Source: RGIG5057 sp036653755 (GTDB lineage: Bacteria; Bacillota; Clostridia; TANB77; CAG-465). From it: 11,620 nt of DNA. Of this stretch, positions 1-5,934 are shown piece after piece. How positions within the stretch are numbered: position 1 is the first letter of the stretch; each line of letters begins with the position of its first letter. Location of the stretch: contig JAVVTJ010000035.1 of the NCBI GenBank assembly GCA_036653755.1, positions 1 through 11,620 on the forward strand, in the 5' to 3' direction. The notes under the pieces were generated by a model. It was not told where the DNA came from. It did not search any database and was given only the letters and a program-made list of their open reading frames with translations. Both the position numbers and the translations under genes were made by a program.

Positions 1-51
1 GGTAGTGTGGAATTTTAGTTTACTATAAAAGTACAAAACTTTTACACTACC
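1..51. repeat. 8-bp inverted repeat flanking a small internal hairpin, upstream of the response regulator
   Basis: GGTAGTGT at 1-8 is the exact reverse complement of ACACTACC at 44-51. Inside it, AAAAGT (27-32) and ACTTTT (38-43) form a 6-bp stem with a 5-nt loop. There is no T-tract, so it does not look like a terminator. It could be an operator for the two-component operon, or the scar or end of a transposon; the left side is cut by the window edge. No promoter could be placed with confidence in this leader. Confidence 0.5.
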
Positions 52-73
52 AATTGTAGAAGGAGTGAATTAA

Positions 74-742
74 ATGAAAATATTAATAGTAGATGATGAA
101 CCAAAAATAAGACAAGTTGTTAAAGAATATGCAGTAGTAGGTGGTTATGAAGTAGAAGAAGCATCAAATGGATTAGAAGCAGTAGAAAAAAGTAAAACTA
201 ATAAGTATGATTTAATCATACTAGATATAATGATGCCAAAATTAGATGGAATACAGGCAGCTAAACAAATAAAAGAAAAAAATAAAGATATAAATATAAT
301 TATGCTTTCTGCTAAGGGAGAAGAATATGATAAGTTATTAGGTTTTGGAATAGGAGCAGATGATTATGTTACTAAACCATTTAGTCCAAAGGAATTAATG
401 GCTAGAATTAACGCTATATTAAATAGAAATAATATTAAACATAAAATATATAAATATGATGGTTTAGTAATAGATATGACATCAAGAGAAGTATTTATAG
501 ATGATAAAGAAGTTAAACTTTCACCAAAAGAGTATGATTTGTTATTTTATTTAGTTATTAATAAAAATATAGCTTTATCTAGAGAAAATTTACTTATAAA
601 TGTATGGGGATATGACTTTTTTGGAGATGATAGAACAGTAGATACACATGTTAAAACATTAAGAAGTAATTTAGGAGAATATAGAGATTTGGTTGTAACT
701 TTAAGAGGAATGGGGTATAAATTTGAGTATAAAGATAAATAG
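74..742 (+). CDS. OmpR/PhoB-family response regulator
   Basis: Cytoplasmic DNA-binding regulator of a two-component system, 222 aa, the usual length for the family. The N-terminal receiver domain (about residues 1-115) shows the acidic pocket D7/D8, phospho-acceptor D51 in LILDIMMP, switch residue S79 and conserved K101 in the TKPF motif. The C-terminal winged-helix domain (about 128-220) ends with the typical RTVDTHVKTLR recognition-helix region and GMGYKF. ATG at 74 has AAGGAG at 60-65, 8 nt upstream; a nearer GTG in the same area hits a stop at once. The gene overlaps the next one, the sensor kinase, by 20 bp, which indicates translational coupling and a cognate pair. The target genes are unknown; the ABC importer downstream is a candidate by position only. 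Confidence 0.95.
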   Translation: MKILIVDDEPKIRQVVKEYAVVGGYEVEEASNGLEAVEKSKTNKYDLIILDIMMPKLDGIQAAKQIKEKNKDINIIMLSAKGEEYDKLLGFGIGADDYVTKPFSPKELMARINAILNRNNIKHKIYKYDGLVIDMTSREVFIDDKEVKLSPKEYDLLFYLVINKNIALSRENLLINVWGYDFFGDDRTVDTHVKTLRSNLGEYRDLVVTLRGMGYKFEYKDK

Positions 743-2078
743 TATAAAAAATAAATTTATATTATATTTTTCAGGTTTTTCAATAGCTATTTTTGCTATA
801 TTATGGATCATGCAAGTTGTGTTTATACAAGCGTATTATAAAAATATGCTAGAGAGTGAACTTGTAAAAATTGGTGAAAATGTTACAAAAAATTTAAATA
901 ATACTCAGTTATTAGATGAAATTGCTTTTAAAAATTCTATGAATATACTAGCATTTAGTGAAAATGGTAATATTGAATATTCGTCTGCATCTTCATCAGA
1001 TAAGCCCTTTTATATTGACTTACAACAAGCAATAAAGAAGATAGAAAATAATAATGGTAAATATACCACATATACAATAAAAATACCTAGATACAAGTCT
1101 GAGAGTATTATTTATGCAAATAAGATACAAGATATATATGTAATTGTTTCAACCAATATAGAACCAATAGAAGCTGCTACAAAAGTATTATCAAATCAGC
1201 TTATATATATAACTATTATAGTAATTATATTGTCAATTATTATATCTGCGTATATATCAAAAAAGTTTGTAAAACCACTTACTGAAATAACTACGCTATC
1301 TAAGGAATTAGGTAAAGGAAATTATGATGTAACATTTAAACAAAGTGAATATGAAGAAATAAATAATTTAGCAAATGCTTTAAATTATAGTGCTACTGAA
1401 CTTAAAAAAACTGATGGACTTAGAAAAGAATTAATAGCTAATGTATCACATGATATAAAAACACCACTTACTGTTATTAAAGCGTATTCTGAAATGATAA
1501 AAGATTTATCAGGAGATATAAAAGAAAAAAGAGATGAGCATTTATCTGTTATAATAGATCAAGCAAATTTACTTACTAAACTTACAGATGATATGATGGA
1601 TTTATCAAAATTAGAAACTGGTACATATGAGCTTAATATAGAAGAATATGATATAATAGCACAAGTAACTAATATATTAAATAGTTTTGGATATTTAGAA
1701 GATCATAAGTTTATACTAAGTGTTGAAAATAATCAAACAGAATGTATGATAAAAGCTGATAAAATTAAAATAAATCAAGTATTATATAACTTAATAAGTA
1801 ATGCTGTAAATTTTGTAGGAATAGATAAAACTGTATATGTTAACATATTAATAAATAGTGATAGAGTTAGAGTTGAAGTAAAAGATAATGGTAAAGGAAT
1901 AGAAGATACAACTCAAATATTTGAAAGATATTATAAATCAAATGATAAGTATAGAAAGTCAGGATATGGAACAGGTTTAGGCTTATCAATAGTTAAAAAT
2001 ATATTAGAACTTCACAAATTCAAATATGGAGTAGAAAGTAAAGTCGCAATAGGCACAACATTCTGGCTTGAGATTTAG
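723..2078 (+). CDS. Membrane sensor histidine kinase with HAMP domain
   Basis: Partner kinase of the preceding regulator, 451 aa. Membrane segments lie at about residues 12-35 and 157-177 and bracket an extracytoplasmic sensing region of about 120 residues that I do not recognise. A HAMP linker (about 178-230) follows, then the dimerisation/phospho-acceptor helix with H243 in NVSHDIKTPL, the N-box around N356-N360, the G1 box DNGKGI (388-393) and the G2 box GTGLGLS (416-422). The start is TTG at 723, inside the end of the regulator gene, with GGGG at 712-715 as a plausible ribosome site. The first ATG (M30) would cut the first membrane helix, so TTG is preferred. The stop codon TAG (2076-2078) lies inside the left arm of the 483-bp element. 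The C-terminus GTTFWLEI is normal for the family, so no catalytic part appears lost. Confidence 0.93.
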   Translation: MSIKINSIKNKFILYFSGFSIAIFAILWIMQVVFIQAYYKNMLESELVKIGENVTKNLNNTQLLDEIAFKNSMNILAFSENGNIEYSSASSSDKPFYIDLQQAIKKIENNNGKYTTYTIKIPRYKSESIIYANKIQDIYVIVSTNIEPIEAATKVLSNQLIYITIIVIILSIIISAYISKKFVKPLTEITTLSKELGKGNYDVTFKQSEYEEINNLANALNYSATELKKTDGLRKELIANVSHDIKTPLTVIKAYSEMIKDLSGDIKEKRDEHLSVIIDQANLLTKLTDDMMDLSKLETGTYELNIEEYDIIAQVTNILNSFGYLEDHKFILSVENNQTECMIKADKIKINQVLYNLISNAVNFVGIDKTVYVNILINSDRVRVEVKDNGKGIEDTTQIFERYYKSNDKYRKSGYGTGLGLSIVKNILELHKFKYGVESKVAIGTTFWLEI

Positions 2079-2202
2079 GGCTAGTTTTGTAAAATTATAT
2101 TCACTATAAATTGAGATATGCTATAAGTAATATGAAAATAGAGGGTTTGCCTAAATGTATTAAAGGTAAAGCTCAATTGTATTTGGCATAATAAACGTAC
2201 TA

Positions 2203-2260
2203 CATTAAAATATGCTTTTGTAACTGATGTTATATTCAGTTATAAGGGCATATTTTAATG
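2203..2260 (+). other. 25-bp continuous RNA hairpin inside the 483-bp element
   Basis: Every base of 2203-2227 can pair with 2236-2260 (coordinates summing to 4463), leaving an 8-nt loop (TGTTATAT). The outer 13 bp and inner 7 bp are Watson-Crick; the middle 5 (TTTTG against TAAGG) need three G-U pairs, which exist only if the plus strand is transcribed. A second, shorter hairpin at 2375-2404 shares the words ACGTACT, TGCTTTT, AAGGGCA and a following GCG.GAGTT, so it looks like a degenerate paralogue of this unit. Confidence 0.7.
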
Positions 2261-2431
2261 CGTGAGTTTAATTAAATATTAGCTAAAAAGTTATGATATG
2301 TATCAAATTAAAATCCCTAGTGGGCTAGTCTTGTGGCATGTTGCATCATTGCTAAAAGCAAAAACAACTTCATACGTACTGCTTTTAAGGGCAAATTTAG
2401 TATGCGAGTTCCCGTACCCCGAGATAGAAGT

Positions 2432-2461
2432 ATTATATCACTTTCTATATAGTATAGTCAA
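2432..2461 (-). promoter_or_regulatory. Sigma-A-like promoter on the minus strand inside the element
   Basis: Read on the minus strand: TTGACT (2461-2456), an 18-bp spacer, TATAAT (2437-2432). This is the best-looking vegetative promoter in the intergenic region. A transcript would start near 2425 and run leftward through the element and antisense to the end of the kinase gene. No convincing gene or terminator follows it, so the product would be a non-coding or antisense RNA. Only the sequence match supports it. Confidence 0.45.
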
Positions 2462-2565
2462 TATATTTTTAAAGTAATCGGTCGCAAGTTGCATCATAAA
2501 ATGACATTTTAACTAGAATTTAAGTTTGCAAATAATTTTACAAGACTAGCCCTAAAAAAAATATA

Positions 2566-2609
2566 TTCACTATGGAAGTACTTTTTCAATATAATATTAT
2601 ATATTGAAA
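2566..2609 (+). promoter_or_regulatory. Candidate promoter with overlapping perfect inverted repeat, upstream of the ABC importer
   Basis: TTCACT (2566-2571), an 18-bp spacer and TATAAT (2590-2595) form a plausible promoter just right of the 483-bp element. The -10 lies inside a perfect 10-bp inverted repeat, TTTCAATATA (2584-2593) and TATATTGAAA (2600-2609), separated by 6 bp. A dyad over the -10 and expected start point is a common arrangement for a repressor operator. The -35 matches only 4 of 6 consensus bases. Confidence 0.4.
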
Positions 2610-2615
2610 GGTATA

Positions 2616-3390
2616 ATGAATATGAATGAAATTTTAAAAATAGATAATATAGGTAAAAAATATCAAGCTAAAAATGGCGAAATAATAGCACTAGATAGTA
2701 TTAGTTTTAATGTATATGAGGGCGAATTTATTAGTATAATTGGTCCTAGTGGTTGCCGGTAAATCAACTCTTTTATCAATTATAGCAGGATTAGAAGATA
2801 AAACTGCTGGAAGTGTATATTTAGATAAAGAAGAAATTAAATGTGCAAATCCTAAAATTGGATATATGTTACAAAAAGATAGTTTACTAGAATGGAGAAC
2901 TATATATAACAATGTTGTATTTGGTTTAGAGATAAGAGGAATTAAAACAAAAGAAAATGAAGAATATGCAGTAAATCTTTTGAAAAAATATAACTTATAT
3001 GAGTTTAAAGATAAGTATCCTTCACAACTATCTGGTGGTATGAGACAAAGGGTAGCACTTATTAGAACACTTGCAGTAAGACCTAAAATATTACTTTTAG
3101 ATGAAGCTTTTTCTGCACTTGATTATCAAACAAGAATAATGGTTACAAAAGATATATATACAATTTTAAAAAATGAGAATATAACTACAATAATGGTAAC
3201 ACATGATATATCAGAAAGTATTAGTATGTCTGATAGAATAGTAGTTTTAACTAAAAGACCAGCAACTGTTAAAATAGTGCATGAAATTGATTTTGAACTA
3301 CCAAATAGAACTCCTATTAATTGTAGAGAAAGTATAAAATTTAGTAAATATTTCGATACCATATGGAAGGAGTTAGATGTTCATGCATGA
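2616..3390 (+). pseudogene. ABC importer ATPase (nitrate/sulfonate/taurine type), frameshifted in Walker A
   Basis: Would energise import by the permease and binding protein that follow. From ATG 2616 (or ATG 2622; AAAGG at 2607-2611) the frame reads a normal N-terminus up to IIGPSGC, then a TAA stop at 2760-2762. Removing one C at 2756/2757 restores GPSGCGKST and gives about 257 aa, full length for the SsuB/TauB group. The rest is intact in the shifted frame: Q-loop MLQKD, signature LSGGMRQR, Walker B ILLLDEAFSALD and switch histidine in VTHDISES. The downstream frame has no sensible start of its own and would lack half of Walker A. Because everything else is conserved, the change is either very recent or a sequencing error in a short C run. 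It overlaps the permease gene by 8-14 bp. Confidence 0.85.
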
Positions 3391-4189
3391 AAATATTTCA
3401 ATAGATAGAAAAAAATACCTAAGAAAAATATTTCTAAATAAACTACTTGTTATATTTACTCAAATAACAATACTAATTAGTATAATTGTTTCATGGGAAT
3501 TACTTGCAAATGCAAATATAATTGATAGCTTTATAGCAAGTAAACCATCACGTATTTTAAATACATTTAAAAATTTATCATCTAATGGATTAATAATGCA
3601 CATAGGTGTTACATGTTTTGAAACAATAGTAGGCTTTTTATCAGGCACAATACTTGGTATAATTATTGCAATAATATTATGGTCATCAAAGTTTTTATCA
3701 AAAGTTATGGAACCTTTTTTGGTTGTTTTAAATAGCTTACCTAAAATAGCACTTGGACCTATTATTATAATCTGGGTAGGAGCAGGAATGCCTGCAATTA
3801 TTGTAATGGCACTTTCTATTTCACTAATTGTTACAATTCTTCAAATCTTAAATGGATTTTTAGATACAGATAAAGAAAAGATAAAAATGGCTAAAACTTT
3901 TAATGCTAACAAATTTCAAATACTTACTAAAATAATAATTCCAGCAAATATTTCTACATTTATAAATTCACTTAAAATAAATATTGGATTATCATTAGTA
4001 GGTGTCATATCTGGTGAATTTTTAGTTTCAAAAGCAGGCCTTGGATATTTAATTGTATATGGTGGTCAAGTATTTCAGCTAGATTTAGTAATGGCAAGTG
4101 TTATAATACTAGCGGTTATAGCAGCACTTCTTTATCAATCTGTTGTAATTTTAGAAAAGTGTATATTAAAATCTAATAAATTTAATTAA
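3377..4189 (+). CDS. ABC importer permease, SsuC/TauC-like
   Basis: Inner-membrane channel subunit of the importer, 270 aa, of the BPD_transp_1 type. Hydrophobic helices lie at about residues 24-44, 79-101, 112-134, 138-160, 200-215 and 237-258. The cytoplasmic coupling loop (EAA region) is seen as KMAKTFNANKFQILTKIIIP (170-189); the family's usual glycine in this motif is replaced by N176, a small oddity. The segment LNSLPKIALGPIIIIWVG is typical of nitrate/sulfonate/taurine permeases. The start is ATG 3377 (AAGGAG at 3367-3372, 4 nt away) or ATG 3383 (10 nt away); spacing does not settle it. Both overlap the end of the ATPase gene, implying translational coupling, so a real frameshift in the ATPase should reduce its expression too. 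The substrate is unknown. Confidence 0.92.
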   Translation: MFMHENISIDRKKYLRKIFLNKLLVIFTQITILISIIVSWELLANANIIDSFIASKPSRILNTFKNLSSNGLIMHIGVTCFETIVGFLSGTILGIIIAIILWSSKFLSKVMEPFLVVLNSLPKIALGPIIIIWVGAGMPAIIVMALSISLIVTILQILNGFLDTDKEKIKMAKTFNANKFQILTKIIIPANISTFINSLKINIGLSLVGVISGEFLVSKAGLGYLIVYGGQVFQLDLVMASVIILAVIAALLYQSVVILEKCILKSNKFN

Positions 4190-4235
4190 CAAAATATAGT
4201 TTAAAGTAATATCATATATTAGGAGGTTTGATATA

Positions 4236-5240
4236 ATGAAAAAATACATAATTTTAAGCATAATATTGTTTGTTTTGATTATTGCATCAATTTTTGGTAT
4301 AGTATATTTAAAAAATAATGAAAAAGTTCAAGATGTAAAAGTATTAAAAGTAAATGAAGTTACTCGTTCTGTTTTTTATGCACCACAATATGTAGCAATT
4401 TCAAAAGGATTTTTTGAAAACAATAATTTAAAAATAGAACTTACTACTGGTCAAGGAGCAGATAAAGTTATGACATCTGTACTAAGTGGTGGATGTGATA
4501 TAGGTTTTGCAGGTCCTGAAGCTTCAATATATGTGTATAATGAAGGAAAAGAAGACTATACAGAAGTATTTGCACAACTTACTAAAAAAGATGGTTCATT
4601 TCTTGTAAGTAAAACAAATGAAAATTTTAGTTTTAATAACTTAAAAGGAAAAACTGTAATACCTGGTAGAAAAGGTGGAGTTCCATATATGACATTTGAA
4701 TATACATTAAGAAAAAATGGAATAAATCCTAAAAAAGATTTAATATTAGATGATAGTATAAAATTTGATTTAATGGCAGGAGCATTTACTGGTGGAAAAG
4801 CAGATTATGTTACTTTATTTGAGCCAACTGCATCTTTAATTCAAAATTCTGGTAAAGGATATATAGTAGCATCAATTGGTAAAGAAAGTGGTGAAATACC
4901 ATATACAGCATATTTTGCTAAAAAAAGTTATATACAAAATAACAAAGAAACTATTCAAAAATTTGTAGATAGTGTATATAAAGGACAATTATGGGTAAAA
5001 GAGCATAGCTCAAAAGAAATAGCAACATGTATAATAGATTTTTTTCCAGATACAAATTTAGAGTTATTAGAAACAGTTATTCAAAGGTATAAAGATATTG
5101 ATGTATGGAGTGATAGCCCAGTTCTTAAAGAAAGTAGTTTTGAACTATTACAAACTGTAATGGAGCAAGCTGGTGAATTAAAACAAAAAGCGCCATATAA
5201 CAAAGTAGTAAACAATGAATTTTCAGAAAAAGTAAAATAA
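4236..5240 (+). CDS. ABC importer substrate-binding protein, NMT1/THI5-like (SsuA/ThiY type)
   Basis: Extracytoplasmic binding protein of the importer, 334 aa. One hydrophobic segment (about residues 4-25) is followed by a charged region and then a periplasmic-binding fold. The motif SVFYAPQYVAISKGFF (45-60) and the segment GGCDIGFAGPEASI (85-98) are hallmarks of the NMT1/SsuA-like family, whose members bind aliphatic sulfonates, taurine, nitrate or pyrimidine precursors of thiamine. I cannot choose among these. No lipobox cysteine follows the hydrophobic segment, so it may be held by an uncleaved N-terminal anchor rather than as a lipoprotein. ATG 4236 has a strong AGGAGG (4221-4226) 9 nt away. 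It lies 46 bp after the permease and ends the operon before a hairpin terminator. Confidence 0.92.
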   Translation: MKKYIILSIILFVLIIASIFGIVYLKNNEKVQDVKVLKVNEVTRSVFYAPQYVAISKGFFENNNLKIELTTGQGADKVMTSVLSGGCDIGFAGPEASIYVYNEGKEDYTEVFAQLTKKDGSFLVSKTNENFSFNNLKGKTVIPGRKGGVPYMTFEYTLRKNGINPKKDLILDDSIKFDLMAGAFTGGKADYVTLFEPTASLIQNSGKGYIVASIGKESGEIPYTAYFAKKSYIQNNKETIQKFVDSVYKGQLWVKEHSSKEIATCIIDFFPDTNLELLETVIQRYKDIDVWSDSPVLKESSFELLQTVMEQAGELKQKAPYNKVVNNEFSEKVK

Positions 5241-5246
5241 AAATAA

Positions 5247-5274
5247 AAACTCAGTAAATTTAATTACTGAGTTT
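5247..5274. terminator. Bidirectional hairpin terminator between convergent operons
   Basis: AAACTCAGTAA (5247-5257) pairs perfectly with TTACTGAGTTT (5264-5274) around a 6-nt loop. The minus-strand side is followed by a T-rich run (TTTTTATTTTA), a good terminator for the PAQR gene ending at 5282. The plus-strand side is followed by CTATTTGTT, weaker but usable for the importer operon. Confidence 0.85.
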
Positions 5275-5281
5275 CTATTTG

Positions 5282-5923
5282 TTATAATACATATAACATT
5301 ATTGCTATAAAATGAAGTACACTTCCTAGTAAAACAAAGCAGTGCCATATTGAATGAAAGTATTTTACCTTAAATATATAAAATATTGCACCTGCTGTAT
5401 ATGCTATACCACCAGCAGCAAGTAAGTATACACCAGGTAAGGCGTTATGTAACTTCATTACATTAATTAAGTCAGGCATTGCAAATACAACTATCCAACC
5501 CATTAATATATACGCAATTGTAGAAAGTATTTTTCCTTTACCTATAAATATACTACTAAATATAATTCCAATTATAGCAATTATCCATATTGATATAAAT
5601 ATGGTCCAACCAATTGTTCCACGTTCTCTTAAAGTTACTAATGCAAAAGGTGTATAAGTACCAGCAATTAATAAATAAATTGCTGCGTGGTCAAATACTT
5701 TTAAAACTTTTTTAGCTTTTTCATTTGTTATTGCATGATATAATGTGGACATTGTGTATAATAGTACCAAAGTACCACCATAGATACTAACAGAAACTAT
5801 CTGCCATACATTACCATATAATGTAGCAAATATTACCATTATAGTTAAAGCAACTATTGAAAACAATGCTCCAATACCATGAGTAACAGAATTTGCAATT
5901 TCTTCTCCTAATGAATATTTCAA
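5282..5923 (-). CDS. Hemolysin III / PAQR-family membrane protein
   Basis: Seven-helix integral membrane protein of the HlyIII (YqfA-like) branch of the PAQR family, 213 aa, full length. The family's conserved polar residues are present: the early THGIG motif (H15), S60 with YH63, D78-H79 in DHAAIYLLIAGTYTPF, and the C-terminal H190xxxH194 plus H204 cluster. By analogy with adiponectin receptors these may bind a metal, but the cellular role of bacterial members is not well established, and the hemolysin name is historical. The start is TTG (5923-5921) with GAGG at 5934-5931, 7 nt away; no nearby ATG keeps the conserved N-terminus. It begins 11 bp after the tyrS stop, so it is probably co-transcribed with tyrS. 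Confidence 0.92.
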   Translation of the reverse strand: MKYSLGEEIANSVTHGIGALFSIVALTIMVIFATLYGNVWQIVSVSIYGGTLVLLYTMSTLYHAITNEKAKKVLKVFDHAAIYLLIAGTYTPFALVTLRERGTIGWTIFISIWIIAIIGIIFSSIFIGKGKILSTIAYILMGWIVVFAMPDLINVMKLHNALPGVYLLAAGGIAYTAGAIFYIFKVKYFHSIWHCFVLLGSVLHFIAIMLYVL

Positions 5924-5934
5924 AGATCCACCTC

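Larger units (their letters stand above)
2074..2556. repeat. 483-bp non-coding element bounded by 25-bp inverted repeats (miniature mobile element or large structured RNA)
   Basis: Positions 2074-2098 and 2532-2556 are reverse complements over 25 bp with one difference (T2086 against G2544, a G-U pair in a plus-strand RNA). The core is AGGGCTAGTTTTGTAAAA. The region between has no credible gene. It contains hairpins at 2148-2188, 2203-2260 and 2375-2404, an internal copy of the arm (GGGCTAGTCTTGT, 2322-2334), and a direct repeat GCAWGTTGCATCAT (2336-2349 and 2484-2497). It separates the two-component pair from the importer operon. No target-site duplication is visible immediately outside the arms, which weakens a simple transposon reading. 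I do not recognise a known insertion sequence, intron or RNA family here. It fills most of the 537-bp gap between hisitidine kinase and ATPase genes. Confidence 0.6.

Noticed and set aside
2317..2373. Minus-strand 18-residue peptide MKLFLLLAMMQHATRLAH, downstream of the minus-strand promoter, like a small hydrophobic toxin
   Set aside because: No ribosome-binding site precedes the ATG, and a frame this short is expected by chance.
2074..2556. Group I or group II intron, or IStron
   Set aside because: No recognisable domain V, catalytic core helices or conserved intron ends; the element lies after a stop codon rather than inside a gene.
2079..2615. A TPP, SAM (S-box), T-box or cobalamin riboswitch controlling the importer
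   Set aside because: None of the conserved core sequences of these riboswitches could be found on either strand.
2740..3390. The ATPase as an intact gene starting at TTG 2740
   Set aside because: That start lies inside the Walker A codons and makes a nonsense N-terminus (MVLVVAGKST); the correct N-terminal 47 residues are encoded in another frame from 2616.
2691..3648. Minus-strand reading frames opposite the importer genes (2691-2912, 3126-3362, 3460-3648)
   Set aside because: They are mirror frames of well-conserved ABC genes with no ribosome sites and no recognisable product.
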